Part shown: one piece after another, positions 1 to 8,880 of the stretch | Position numbering within the stretch: the stretch's first letter is position 1 | How the letters are laid out: each line of letters starts with the position of its first letter | Source: Pseudoduganella violaceinigra DSM 15887 | GTDB taxonomy: Bacteria > Pseudomonadota > Gammaproteobacteria > Burkholderiales > Burkholderiaceae_D | Direction of reading: 5' to 3' | Length of the DNA stretch: 64,000 nt | NCBI RefSeq assembly: GCF_000425385.1 | Contig: NZ_KE384356.1 | Location: 1-64,000, forward strand | Program-made: the position numbers and the translations under genes | Notes under the pieces: model-generated | What the model was told of the DNA's origin: nothing | Seen by the model: only the letters and a program-made list of their open reading frames with translations | Database searches by the model: none

Positions 1-468
1 CTCGCGCACTTCCATTTCGACCAGTTCCAGCAGTTCTGCGTCGTCAACCAGGTCGCACTTGTTCAGGAACACGATGATGTATGGAACGCCAACCTGGCGT
101 GCCAGCAGGATGTGCTCGCGAGTCTGCGGCATTGGGCCGTCAGCAGCGGAGCAAACCAGGATCGCGCCGTCCATCTGCGCAGCACCGGTGATCATGTTCT
201 TGATGTAGTCGGCGTGGCCTGGGCAGTCAACGTGAGCGTAGTGACGGTTGGCGGTCTCGTACTCGACGTGGGCGGTGTTGATGGTAATGCCGCGTGCTTT
301 TTCTTCTGGAGCAGCGTCGATCTGGTCGTAAGCTTTGGCTTCGCCGCCGAATTTCTTCGACAGAACGGTTGCGATAGCAGCGGTCAGGGTGGTCTTACCA
401 TGGTCAACGTGACCGATGGTGCCAACGTTCACGTGCGGCTTAGTCCGCTCGAACTTTTCTTTTGCCAT
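1..468 (-). CDS. tuf: Elongation factor Tu (N-terminal part, runs off window)
   Basis: GTPase that delivers aminoacyl-tRNA to the ribosome. Only the first 156 codons are present; the gene continues past the left edge. The protein begins [16 protein letters not shown] and shows the P-loop GHVDHGKT at about residues 19-26, DCPGH near 81-85 and NKCD near 136-139, all as expected for EF-Tu. The start is set by an AGGAG Shine-Dalgarno just upstream of the ATG at 468. It is the last gene of a tRNA-Tyr/Gly/Thr-tuf operon, the layout known for tufB in other proteobacteria. The family is nearly invariant, so the identity is not in doubt. Confidence 0.98.
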   Translation of the reverse strand, partial: MAKEKFERTKPHVNVGTIGHVDHGKTTLTAAIATVLSKKFGGEAKAYDQIDAAPEEKARGITINTAHVEYETANRHYAHVDCPGHADYIKNMITGAAQMDGAILVCSAADGPMPQTREHILLARQVGVPYIIVFLNKCDLVDDAELLELVEMEVRE

Positions 469-537
469 TTTAGACTCCTAACAAATGTTGAGTTGCTGGG
501 CACGCGCCCGACTAATCAGATGGATACTGCAGAATTC

Positions 538-612
<75 letters not shown>

Positions 613-634
613 TTATTTTTACTACCATGCTGCT

Positions 635-708
635 TGGAGCGGGTGAAGGGAATCGAACCCTCGTCATAAGCTTGGAAGGCTTCAGCTCTACCATTGAGCT
701 ACACCCGC
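635..708 (-). tRNA. tRNA-Gly (TCC anticodon)
   Basis: Cloverleaf with acceptor stem GCGGGTG/CACCCGC, encoded CCA, D-stem GCTC/GAGC and anticodon loop CTTCCAA (anticodon TCC). The anticodon stem has a G-A mismatch at its outer pair. It is the middle tRNA of the operon, 22 nt from tRNA-Thr. Confidence 0.97.
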
Positions 709-754
709 GAGGTCCGACAACATTCGACTACAACTTCACTCAGCTTCCTGCATT

Positions 755-840
755 TGGTGGAGGGGACTGGATTCGAACCAGTGTACTCATAAGAGGGCAG
801 ATTTACAGTCTGCTGCCTTTAACCACTCGGCCACCCCTCC
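755..840 (-). tRNA. tRNA-Tyr (GTA anticodon)
   Basis: An 86-nt class II tRNA with a long variable arm. The acceptor stem is GGAGGGG/CCCCTCC, anticodon GTA lies in loop CTGTAAA, and CCA is encoded. It is the first gene of the tRNA-tuf operon, starting about 9 nt downstream of the predicted transcription start. Confidence 0.97.
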
Positions 841-855
841 GCGAAGGAACCGCAG

Positions 856-884
856 AGTATGAAGCAACTTCTAAACACTGTCAA
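856..884 (-). promoter_or_regulatory. Sigma-70 promoter of the tRNA-tuf operon
   Basis: On the minus strand a perfect -35 TTGACA (884-879) is followed, after exactly 17 nt, by -10 CATACT (861-856). A GC-rich stretch follows the -10, as is usual at growth-rate and stringently controlled stable RNA promoters. The rest of 885-1088 holds no gene that I can support. Confidence 0.88.
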
Positions 885-1088
885 TGCTGTTATTTGCTTA
901 TTTCGCAAACGCTGCATGACGTGCGCTTCGGGGCGAGATTGTAAAGGCTAGCCCTGCAAAAATGCAAGTGTTGTTTTTGGGTTGCGGCAATTATTTTTGA
1001 AAGCCGGTAAAGCGGGCTCGGGCACAAGTGCCGACCCGAACCTGATCGGCTTGAAGAATCAAGGACTTAAGCCCTAAATGCTGTGCTT

Positions 1089-1137
1089 GCGCAGACAGTG
1101 CCAGCCCCTTGGGTCTGACACCGCCTTACCGGTTTTA
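1089..1137 (+). repeat. Dispersed palindromic intergenic element, copy A
   Basis: An imperfect inverted repeat (GTGCCAGCCCC / GGGTCTGACAC around a TT centre) is flanked by GCGCAGAC on the left and TTACCGGTT on the right. The same arrangement recurs at 29840-29886, 39710-39755 and 41351-41397. This copy abuts the stop codon of the HDOD gene and is inverted relative to gene direction, unlike the other three. It could serve as a terminator or mRNA 3' end, or be a REP-like mobile remnant. Confidence 0.7.
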
Positions 1138-2697
1138 GGGCGACAAGGCCGTCAACACCTGCGCTTTCAGCGCCCGAATCAGGGAAGTTTCATCCGGCGC
1201 CACCCCCTCCGGCGCCGGCAGCGCCCGGTCCGCATAGAACAAGCCCAGCTGCACACCCTGCAACACCAGCGGCAGCACGATAAAGCTGCGCGCATCCGGC
1301 AGCAGGTCGAGATGCCACTTCGGCAACAGATCGCGGATCTTGGTCGCATTCGCATCGGCGATCATCAAATCCGCATCATTTTCCAGCGCCAGGTGGAACA
1401 GGTCCTTGCCTTGCAGCGGAAACACGAAGCCCTCCTGCCGCAACGCCCGCTGCTCGCCCAGCGCAATGCGGGCCCGGAACTGCGCCGTCTTTGCATCCTT
1501 CAGGCACACCGTGGCAAAGCGAAAGCCCATGCTGCGATACAAGGTCTCCAGCACCGCCTGGATCAGCTCGTTGACCCGCGCCTTGCCTTCCACCCGCATC
1601 TCGGTCAATTCCTGCACGCCCGCCAGCAATTGCTCGCGCGCATCGAACGGCTTGCCGCTCGGGTAAGCGCCCTCTTTCGCGCCCGCATCCAGGCTGGCCA
1701 GCGCCAGCACGCTGGGCAGGGTGCCGGCCGCGCCGGGCATCTGGTTCGATTCCGCATACGGATCGCCCGGCTCGCCCTGCGCCCCCTTGCTGCTGCCGCC
1801 GTCGAGCTGCATGCTGTCCAGCAAGGCATCCATGCTGCTGCGCGCGCGCGTCAGCACGCTGGTCACCTGTTCGCGCTCGAGCCCCAGCGCATTGCCGAAG
1901 CGCTGGTGCAGCAGGCGCACATCATCGGCCGCCGCGCCGCCCGCGCGGGTCAGCGCGCGCGCCCCGTCGATACTGAAGTGCACCACTTGGCGTATCCATT
2001 CGGCGCGGTCCGGCGGCGGGCGCAGCGTGCCGCTGGACAAGGGCGCCAGCGAGCGGATGATCACTTCGGGGATTTTCCATTCGCGCAGCACGGTCGCCGT
2101 CAGCGTATCGTAGGTGCTGCCCAGGATCATCTGCGACGCCTGCGCCTGCGTGTGCTGGCCCGCCACCACCAGCGCGTTGATTTCGCGGAAGCGTTCATGC
2201 TCGCGCGAGGCGACCAGCAAGGGGCCCAGGTTCTTGAACAGGGCGCCGATGGAAGCTTCCTCGGCCTTCTGGTAGGGGCTATAGCGCGCCAGTTCGCGCC
2301 CCACCAGGCTGGCGCAGAGGGCCGTCTCCAGTTCCACACGCACGCTTTGCGCATGCTTGCTGTTGGACAGGGTATCGACCAGCAACATGGCCAGCGCCGT
2401 GGTTTTCACATTATCGAAACCAAGCAGCGAAATCGCATGGGAAATAGTGGTCACCGGCGCCCCGGACGCCTGGCGGTATTGCGGGGTATTGGCCAGGCGC
2501 AGGATCTTCTGCGTCAGCGCCACATCCGACAACACGTGGTAGGCCAGGCTCTGCGTGCCCTGGTCGTCGGAATCGGCCATCTGCACCACGCGCGCGATGG
2601 ATACGCCGAGCGCGAACAGGCCCTCGTCATCGCTGCACAACTTCTTCAGCAGGTAAGCGCGGACCGGCCGTTCTTCTGGAGGATTGCTGGAGCTCAT
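1135..2697 (-). CDS. HDOD domain signalling protein with C-terminal GAF-like region
   Basis: 520 aa. Residues about 20-230 match the HDOD fold (helical, HD-related but without metal-binding HD residues), with the typical run VLSDVALTQKILRLAN and SHAISLLGF. The C-terminal part, about 340-515, looks like a GAF sensor domain (RFATVCLKD, FIVLPLVLQGVQLGLFYAD). HDOD proteins are generally signalling scaffolds in motility, stress or second-messenger control; the ligand is unknown here. It follows the receiver-TPR gene with a 24-nt gap and is probably co-transcribed. No clear Shine-Dalgarno precedes the ATG. Confidence 0.85.
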   Translation of the reverse strand: MSSSNPPEERPVRAYLLKKLCSDDEGLFALGVSIARVVQMADSDDQGTQSLAYHVLSDVALTQKILRLANTPQYRQASGAPVTTISHAISLLGFDNVKTTALAMLLVDTLSNSKHAQSVRVELETALCASLVGRELARYSPYQKAEEASIGALFKNLGPLLVASREHERFREINALVVAGQHTQAQASQMILGSTYDTLTATVLREWKIPEVIIRSLAPLSSGTLRPPPDRAEWIRQVVHFSIDGARALTRAGGAAADDVRLLHQRFGNALGLEREQVTSVLTRARSSMDALLDSMQLDGGSSKGAQGEPGDPYAESNQMPGAAGTLPSVLALASLDAGAKEGAYPSGKPFDAREQLLAGVQELTEMRVEGKARVNELIQAVLETLYRSMGFRFATVCLKDAKTAQFRARIALGEQRALRQEGFVFPLQGKDLFHLALENDADLMIADANATKIRDLLPKWHLDLLPDARSFIVLPLVLQGVQLGLFYADRALPAPEGVAPDETSLIRALKAQVLTALSP

Positions 2698-2721
2698 AAG
2701 TCATTGTAGCGCCAGCAGCTA

Positions 2722-4374
2722 TCAGATCGCGACGCGTACTCCTGCTTCGCGGCGCGGTGCCGGCCTGATGTTGTATTTCTTCAATATATCCTGGTGCAGG
2801 CCGGCCAGCGCATTGAGTTTGTTGTTGGCGGGGTCGAGGCGGCGCACGGTGGCCACCAGCGACAGCACATGCCGTCCCAGGGCGTCGTCCCAGCCATCGT
2901 TTTCCAGGCATTTCAGGATGGCCACGGCCGCATTGAAGGCCACTTGCGCATTGTCCGGCAGCTTGGCGACCGCTTCCAGCATCAGGTCGACCGCGCCGCG
3001 GAAGTCGCCGTTCTTCGCCAGCGCCGCGCCGGCCGCCACCATTTCGCCCACTTCGTTGCGGCTCTCGTCGGCCAGGCGGTGCGCCAGTTCGGCGCGGCCG
3101 CTCTTTTCCATCATGCGCACGGCGCGCTCCACGGCGCCGGGCGTGGCGGCGTTGCGCATCACATCGCGCATCACCTCGGTGGCCATGTCCTCCTTGCCCA
3201 CCTCGAAGCAGGTGCGCGCCAGTTCCATCTTCATTTCATTCGACAGGCCGCTGGCGGTGCGCACGCCGGTCACCGCATAGTCCAGCGAGGCATTCATGCG
3301 CGCTTCGTTGCCGGTGAATTCGTGCAGGGCGGCCGAGGCGATGGCGCTGCAGATATCGGTATTGGGCGCGCCGGCCAGCGTCTTGTCGAGGTCGCGGATC
3401 ACCGCCGCCGCCTGTACCGGATCGCCCTTCTTGACCAGCGTCTGCGCCAGCTTGGCATGGTCTTCCGGGGTGCGGAATTCGGAATAGCGCGTCTTGCTCA
3501 CCACCTGCTTCATGGCCCGTTCGGCGCTGTCGACATCGCCCGCTTCCAGCGCCACTTCGCCCAGGCGGCGCAGGCGCCGCACGGCATGCGGCGACAGTTC
3601 GACCGCGTTGGCCAGCACCGCCTGCGCCGCCGCCAGGTCGCCGCTCGCCTCATGGGTGCGCGCCAGCCAGTCGTAGGCGTCGAGGAAGCGGCTGTTCTTG
3701 CCCAGCAGCTCTTCCAGCATGGCCCGCGCTTCATCGTAGCGGCCGCGCAGGTACAGGGTCTTGGCCTGGCCCAGGCGGGCCCAGTGCACCTGGCGGCTGG
3801 CCCACAGCTCGGCGTACAAGGGTTCCGCCAGTTCCGGCTCGCCTGCCTGGATATGCATTTCCGCCCGCAGGCGGCGGAACTCGGTGGCGAAGCGCGGCTG
3901 CGCCGCCTCGCCTTCCTGGCAGGCTTCGATCGCGGCGCGCAGATCGCCCATATCGATCAGCTGGTGCACCGGCAGCAAGGCGTTGCGGCGGTCGAGGGCG
4001 CGCCAGATGCGATCCAGCATGGCGTCGGCCGCGAACGGCTTCAGGATGTAATCGTTGGGCATCAGCTCGGCGGCCGAGACCACCTTGCTGAACTGGCCTT
4101 CGCCGGTGACCATGAAAAACATGGTGGAGGCATTGATCAGGCGGTGGTCGCGCAAGTCTTCCAGCATCTGCTGGCCGTCCTGGCCGCCCTCGAGCGCGTA
4201 TTCGCACAGCACCAGGTCGTAAATCCGGGTCTCCAGGGCGCGGATGGCCTGGTTAGAACTGGCGGCGTCTTCGATCCGCACCAAGCCGCACAGGCTCAGC
4301 ATATTGTGCAGGCTGGCGCGCATGCTGGGATTGGGCTCGATGACCAGCGCTGTCAGGCCCTTCAGTTCATTCAT
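2722..4374 (-). CDS. Receiver domain-TPR protein with degenerate phosphoacceptor site
   Basis: 550 aa. An N-terminal CheY-like receiver (about 6-125) is followed by tetratricopeptide-type helical repeats to the C-terminus. In the receiver, the position of the phosphorylated Asp carries Glu58 (VLCEYAL), and the usual acidic pair near residue 13 is reduced to E-P, while the conserved Lys112 (ILKPF) is kept. This suggests a pseudo-receiver or one locked in an active-like state. The TPR part probably mediates protein contacts. It lies between an HD-GYP gene and an HDOD gene on the same strand, consistent with a signalling module. Confidence 0.85.
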   Translation of the reverse strand: MNELKGLTALVIEPNPSMRASLHNMLSLCGLVRIEDAASSNQAIRALETRIYDLVLCEYALEGGQDGQQMLEDLRDHRLINASTMFFMVTGEGQFSKVVSAAELMPNDYILKPFAADAMLDRIWRALDRRNALLPVHQLIDMGDLRAAIEACQEGEAAQPRFATEFRRLRAEMHIQAGEPELAEPLYAELWASRQVHWARLGQAKTLYLRGRYDEARAMLEELLGKNSRFLDAYDWLARTHEASGDLAAAQAVLANAVELSPHAVRRLRRLGEVALEAGDVDSAERAMKQVVSKTRYSEFRTPEDHAKLAQTLVKKGDPVQAAAVIRDLDKTLAGAPNTDICSAIASAALHEFTGNEARMNASLDYAVTGVRTASGLSNEMKMELARTCFEVGKEDMATEVMRDVMRNAATPGAVERAVRMMEKSGRAELAHRLADESRNEVGEMVAAGAALAKNGDFRGAVDLMLEAVAKLPDNAQVAFNAAVAILKCLENDGWDDALGRHVLSLVATVRRLDPANNKLNALAGLHQDILKKYNIRPAPRREAGVRVAI

Positions 4375-4484
4375 GGCTCTCGGCGTAGGGCATAGGCTGC
4401 CCTTATTTTAGCGCTTGCACGCTACGCGCCGTGAAAATTGGTGAGAATGAAGATGACGGCGCGGCGCGGCCGCCACAGTTGGGC

Positions 4485-6065
4485 TCAGGCGCCCTGGCCC
4501 AGGCCGGGGCTGCGCTCGACGACGTCATTCAGGGCGGTGACCACTTCCGGATCGAACTGGGTGCCGGCACGGTCGCGGATATAGGTCATGACTTCCGGAT
4601 AAGGCCAGGGTTCCTTGTAGGGACGCTCATGCAGCAGGGAATCGAAGACATCGACCACCGCCACAATGCGCGCCGAGAGCGGAATCTGCTTGCCCTTGAG
4701 CTGGCTCGGATAGCCGCCGCCATCCCAATGCTCATGGTGGCCGCCGGCGATTTCGGCGCCATAGGTCAGGTAGCTGACGCCATCGACCATATTGGCCGCA
4801 CGCTCCAGCACGCTGCGCCCGACCGCCGCGTGCGTCTGCATCAGGGCCCGCTCATCGTCGGTATGGGCGCCCGGTTTCAGCAGGATATGGTCGGGAGTGG
4901 CGACCTTGCCCACGTCGTGCAGGATGGAGGCCAGGCCGATCATGTCCACCAGCTGCGGCGTCAGCTCATCGTCATATACGCCGCGCTCCTTCATGCGCGC
5001 GGCAATGGCGGTCGACAGCTGCTGCACGCGCCGCACGTGGCCGCCGGTACAGCCGTCGCGGAATTCCGCCAGGTCGGCCAGCGCCACCACGGTGGCTTCC
5101 TGCGCCTTGCGCAGCTGGCCGAACATGTACAAATTGTCAAAGGCGGCGGCAATGCGCTCGCAGAACACTTCCAGCAGGTCGCGCTGGATCTGGGCCAGCG
5201 GCCAGGGCGGCGTCACGGAAATCAGCACATCGCGGTTTTCGTGCGTGTGAATGTAGAGCACATTGGCAGGATGCTCGAACTGGCTTTTCTTTTCCTGGAA
5301 GGCTTTGCGGATGGTCGGCCACAGCGGATGGCTGGCCGGCATCTGCTCATTTTCCGCCAGCGGCGCATAGCCGCCGGTGGCCGCCACCACGGTGGTATCG
5401 CCGGTATCGACCTGCATCAGGCACAGCACGCCGTCCGCGCCCACGTCGAGGATGGCCGATACCTGGTTCAGCACGCCGGAGGCGAACTCGCGCAGCGAAT
5501 GGATCTGGTACAGATTGGTCGCGCCGGCCAGGATCTTGCCCAGGCCGATGCGCGAACGCTCCAGCATATTCAGGCTCTCATACGCGCGCAGCGCCGAGAT
5601 CACGGTCGTAAACAGCTTTTGCGTGGTGAGTTCGGTCTTGGCCTTGTAGTCGTTGATATCGTATTCGATGATCACGCGCTGCTCGGGCGCCTGGCCCGGC
5701 TGGCCGGTGCGCAGCACCACGCGCACGATGGCGTTGTGCAGCTCTTCGCGGATGCGGCGCGCCAGCAACAAGCCGGCATCGTCCGTTTCCATGACGACAT
5801 CGAGCAAGACCAGGGCAATATCGGGCGTGTCGCGCAGGATGTCGAAGGCTTCCCGGCCGCTGTAAGCGGAAAACAGTTCCAGCTCGCGGCCCTTGAAGCT
5901 GACGTTGCGCAGGGCCAGCCGGGTCACCGCATGCACGTCCTGGTCATCATCGACGATGAGCACGCGCCATAAGCGCTGTTCAGGCGATCCCGCCGATGCT
6001 GGCTGCTTTTCTTCTTCGTCTTCTTCGAGAAGCCAGTTGTCATCGACGGCGTGAGGGTCCGCCAT
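4485..6065 (-). CDS. Response regulator with HD-GYP domain (DUF3369 type)
   Basis: 526 aa. A receiver domain (about 34-160) has the acidic cluster DDD at 39-41 and phosphoacceptor Asp89 (VLLDVVM). A central region of the DUF3369 type follows, then a C-terminal HD-GYP domain with HDVGK at 383-387 and HHE...GGGYP ending at 453. HD-GYP proteins hydrolyse cyclic di-GMP; the complete motif set suggests an active enzyme controlled by phosphorylation. A strong AAGGAGA precedes the ATG at 6065. It is transcribed divergently from cheW and upstream of the receiver-TPR and HDOD genes. Confidence 0.93.
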   Translation of the reverse strand: MADPHAVDDNWLLEEDEEEKQPASAGSPEQRLWRVLIVDDDQDVHAVTRLALRNVSFKGRELELFSAYSGREAFDILRDTPDIALVLLDVVMETDDAGLLLARRIREELHNAIVRVVLRTGQPGQAPEQRVIIEYDINDYKAKTELTTQKLFTTVISALRAYESLNMLERSRIGLGKILAGATNLYQIHSLREFASGVLNQVSAILDVGADGVLCLMQVDTGDTTVVAATGGYAPLAENEQMPASHPLWPTIRKAFQEKKSQFEHPANVLYIHTHENRDVLISVTPPWPLAQIQRDLLEVFCERIAAAFDNLYMFGQLRKAQEATVVALADLAEFRDGCTGGHVRRVQQLSTAIAARMKERGVYDDELTPQLVDMIGLASILHDVGKVATPDHILLKPGAHTDDERALMQTHAAVGRSVLERAANMVDGVSYLTYGAEIAGGHHEHWDGGGYPSQLKGKQIPLSARIVAVVDVFDSLLHERPYKEPWPYPEVMTYIRDRAGTQFDPEVVTALNDVVERSPGLGQGA

Positions 6066-6103
6066 GAAGTCTCCTTGATCAAAATGCGCTAATCTTTAGA
6101 TCC

Positions 6104-6143
6104 AGCATAATCAGATTTGACTTGGCTAGCAATTAAAAATTGC
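6104..6143 (-). promoter_or_regulatory. HD-GYP gene promoter with overlapping palindrome
   Basis: On the minus strand -35 TTGCTA (6132-6127) and -10 TATGCT (6109-6104) are 17 nt apart. A perfect inverted repeat GCAATT-AAA-AATTGC at 6129-6143 overlaps the -35 box, in the intergenic region shared with cheW. It is a good operator candidate for one or both genes; the regulator is unknown. Confidence 0.6.
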
Positions 6144-6209
6144 CCACTCGTAAATCGCTTTGCACTCTGATACGCTTTGACAACACAGATTTTGCTAAAG
6201 GAAAAAACC

Positions 6210-6701
6210 ATGCAAGTTAATGCGCAAGAAGACGCTGGGCAAGGCAAGGAATTCCTGGCATTCAAGCTGGGCGCAGAAGAGTACGGGATCGATATCCTGA
6301 AAGTGCAGGAAATCCGCGGTTATGAAGCGGTCACCCGGATTGCCAATGCGCCCGACTTCATCAAGGGTGTGATCAACCTGCGCGGCATCATCATCCCGGT
6401 GGTCGACATGCGCATCAAGTTCAAGCTGGGCGAGCCCGTCTATGACCAGTTCACGGTGGTGATCATCCTCAACATCAATGGCCGCGTGGTCGGGATGGTG
6501 GTCGACTCGGTGTCGGACGTGACCACCCTGATGCCGGCCCAGATCAAGCCGGCGCCGGACCTGGGCACCGCCTTCAGCTCCGAATACATGATCGGCCTGG
6601 GCACGATCGACCAGCGCATGCTGATCCTGGTGGACATTTACCGCCTGATGGCCAGCCCGGAAATGGGCCTGAGCGAAACGCTGGCGGCCGGCGCCGCCTG
6701 A
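6210..6701 (+). CDS. cheW: CheW-like chemotaxis coupling protein
   Basis: 163 aa, a single CheW domain throughout: [22 protein letters not shown], then a proline-free core with [16 protein letters not shown] and [12 protein letters not shown]. CheW links chemoreceptors to the histidine kinase CheA at the inner membrane. I start at the ATG at 6210 because AAAGGA lies about 8 nt upstream; an in-frame TTG at 6177 has no such signal. No other che gene is in the window, so this is an isolated cheW beside an HD-GYP regulator, possibly coupling receptor input to c-di-GMP signalling (inference). Confidence 0.93.
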   Translation: MQVNAQEDAGQGKEFLAFKLGAEEYGIDILKVQEIRGYEAVTRIANAPDFIKGVINLRGIIIPVVDMRIKFKLGEPVYDQFTVVIILNINGRVVGMVVDSVSDVTTLMPAQIKPAPDLGTAFSSEYMIGLGTIDQRMLILVDIYRLMASPEMGLSETLAAGAA

Positions 6702-6712
6702 ACACGCCGGGC

Positions 6713-7666
6713 TCAGCCGGCCTTCGCGCGCGCGCAGCCGCTCTGGCCGGCGCCCAGGTTCAAGTTCTGGTAACGGATTTCATATTTACCGTTCGACAAC
6801 TGGTCAACCACCAGCTTGTCATGCGGCTGCACATAGGCATAGCGCACATTCGCGCGGCGCTCCAGGTCGTACACCTTGATGAAGACCGGCGCGGCGTTGG
6901 CGCTGTTGTCCAGCGTGAGCTGCATGTCCTCGCCTTTGTTACCGACCGGGAAACCTTCCACATAGCCGGATTGGGCCGGCCACGGTTCGCCATTGGGCGC
7001 CACCGGCGGCGCCACCTCGGCTTCGCAGTCGACGGCGGCGCTGGGCAGCACCACCTGCGACAGGGCCAGCACCTTGATCGGCGGCGCAGCAGAGGATGGC
7101 AGCGTCGGCTCCGGCGAATACGGTTTGGCCACAGCCCAGCCATCGTCCGGCGTGACTTTTTCCACCCGCGGCGGGTGGATGCGCGGCGTGGCCGCCGCGG
7201 TGGCGGTGAGTTCGGCGGGCGGCTTGCCGCCCCAGGCGCCGGCCAGCACGCTGGACATGGCGCGCGGCTCGCTGACGGTGAGTATCCCGCCCAGCCAGCC
7301 GGCCGCCGCAGCGCCGCCCACCGTCCCCCAGAAACGCCATGATTGCAGGACGCGGGGCCGGCGCGGCAAGTCGAGCTGGTCGGACCAGCCCGGCTCGTGG
7401 CCCGCCTCATGCCTGGTGCTCTCCAGCCACTCGATTTCCCATTCTTCCTGGGTGATCCACTCGTCGTGCTCCTTGCGCCGTTGCGGATCGGACAAGGCGC
7501 CATACGCCGTGTTGACGATCGCCATGATGCGGGCCGCCTTCTCATCACCCGGATTCTTGTCTGGATGATATTTCTGGCTCAGGGCCTTATACGCCGCACG
7601 TATGACTTCCTGCGGCGCGCCACGGGCCACCTTCAGGTTGTCATAGTGAGTATGTATCTTTCCCAT
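6713..7666 (-). CDS. J-domain protein with one membrane segment
   Basis: 317 aa. An N-terminal J domain (about 6-72) carries the HPD motif at 34-36, which stimulates DnaK ATPase. A hydrophobic segment at roughly 110-130 (GGAAAAGWLGGILTV) suggests membrane anchoring, followed by a proline/alanine-rich linker and a C-terminal beta-rich region (about 235-310). No zinc-finger or canonical DnaJ C-terminal domain is seen, so this is a specialised co-chaperone, not DnaJ. It ends 11 nt after the convergent cheW stop and starts 12 nt after the upstream methyltransferase gene. Confidence 0.85.
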   Translation of the reverse strand: MGKIHTHYDNLKVARGAPQEVIRAAYKALSQKYHPDKNPGDEKAARIMAIVNTAYGALSDPQRRKEHDEWITQEEWEIEWLESTRHEAGHEPGWSDQLDLPRRPRVLQSWRFWGTVGGAAAAGWLGGILTVSEPRAMSSVLAGAWGGKPPAELTATAAATPRIHPPRVEKVTPDDGWAVAKPYSPEPTLPSSAAPPIKVLALSQVVLPSAAVDCEAEVAPPVAPNGEPWPAQSGYVEGFPVGNKGEDMQLTLDNSANAAPVFIKVYDLERRANVRYAYVQPHDKLVVDQLSNGKYEIRYQNLNLGAGQSGCARAKAG

Positions 7667-7678
7667 TTTTAAATGATA

Positions 7679-8827
7679 TTACAAACGGTGGCTGCGGTCG
7701 CTACTCAGCAATGGCTCGGGCAACGCGATGCCGTGGCCAATCACCAGCACCTTGAACAATTCTCCCATTTCGGCAGGAGAAAGCAATTTCTGTAGCGCGT
7801 TAGCGTGCGGCAAGTAATTCAGGGCGTCGGCCGGATCGAAACGCTGGATCAATTCGCCGATCCCGGCGCCGATCAGGAATCCCGCCTGGCTGTTGTAAGC
7901 CAGCACATCGGCGCCCGCATCCTGGGCCGCCAGCGCCATGGCCGTGAAGTCGACGTGGGCGGTGATGTCCTGCAGACCGGGCAGGTAGAACGGTTCCGGG
8001 TGGGCGTGGTGGCGGTAGTGGCACATCAGGGTGCCGGTGGCGCGGTCGCCCAGGTAGAACTCGCGCGCCGGGAAGCCATAATCGAACAGGAACGCCGCGC
8101 CCTTGCCTTGCGCCAGCATGGCGGCCAGCGTGGCCATGAAACCGCAGCCGGCGCCATGCACCTCGGTCACGTAGCCGACCGGCAGCGCATCCGCCTCCGG
8201 AATCTGGCGCGCGATCTGCGCCTGCAGCGCGGCGCCGGCTGGCGTCGGCTGCCAGGCGAAACCGGCAGCGGTCGCCGTCACGTGCAACGATTGCCAGCCC
8301 GCCTCGGTCAAGGTGACCACGTCGACCGGCATCGCATCCAGCACCTCGTTGCCGAACACGACGCCGTCAAAGGACGCCGGCAGCGCATCCAGCCAGCGCA
8401 CCTGCGGGAAATCGCGCAGCAGTGCCTGCTGGCGGGCGCGCAGCTCGCCGGACAGTTCGACGATGGAATAGCTCTCGAGCGCCACACCGGCGGCCGCCAG
8501 CTCGGTCAGGATGTCCTTGGCCAGCTTGCCGGTACCGGCGCCGAATTCCAGGATGTGCGGCGCGCTTTGGTCCATAATAGCGGCTGCGACATGCGCCAGC
8601 GTTTGCCCGAACAGGGCGCTCAGCTCGGGCGCGGTTGTAAAATCGCCATCCTTGCCCAGCTTGGCGGCGCCGCCGCTGTAGTAGCCCAGGCCGGGCGCAT
8701 ACAGCGCCAGTTCCATGAAGCGGGAGAATGGGATGGCGCCACCTTGCCGCGCAATGTCGTCGGCAATCAGGCGCTGCAAGGCTTGGGACGCGGCCAGCGC
8801 GTCGTTGGAAGGTGCTGGTAAAGACAT
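7679..8827 (-). CDS. SAM-dependent methyltransferase, MidA/NDUFAF7 family
   Basis: 382 aa, the usual length. The N-terminus has PFSRFMELALYAPGLGYYSG, typical of the family. The SAM-binding glycine motif GAGTGK is at 96-101, preceded by HILEF. Mitochondrial members methylate an arginine in a complex I subunit; the bacterial role is not settled. It is transcribed away from the SDR-folB-ttcA genes, with about 50 nt between the divergent start codons. Confidence 0.9.
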   Translation of the reverse strand: MSLPAPSNDALAASQALQRLIADDIARQGGAIPFSRFMELALYAPGLGYYSGGAAKLGKDGDFTTAPELSALFGQTLAHVAAAIMDQSAPHILEFGAGTGKLAKDILTELAAAGVALESYSIVELSGELRARQQALLRDFPQVRWLDALPASFDGVVFGNEVLDAMPVDVVTLTEAGWQSLHVTATAAGFAWQPTPAGAALQAQIARQIPEADALPVGYVTEVHGAGCGFMATLAAMLAQGKGAAFLFDYGFPAREFYLGDRATGTLMCHYRHHAHPEPFYLPGLQDITAHVDFTAMALAAQDAGADVLAYNSQAGFLIGAGIGELIQRFDPADALNYLPHANALQKLLSPAEMGELFKVLVIGHGIALPEPLLSSDRSHRL

Positions 8828-8880
8828 GCCGGCATTGTAGCGGTTCAGCGCGGCCCGGCGCCATTTTGCTCGATTTGACT

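Noticed and set aside
635..708. G-A mismatch in the tRNA-Gly anticodon stem as a sign of a pseudo-tRNA
   Set aside because: All other stems are perfect, CCA is encoded and it sits in the standard tRNA-tuf operon; one outer mismatch is tolerated.
1078..2709. 543-aa plus-strand open frame opposite the HDOD gene
   Set aside because: Low-complexity Arg/Gln/His translation without motifs; the minus-strand frame carries the HDOD and GAF-like domains.
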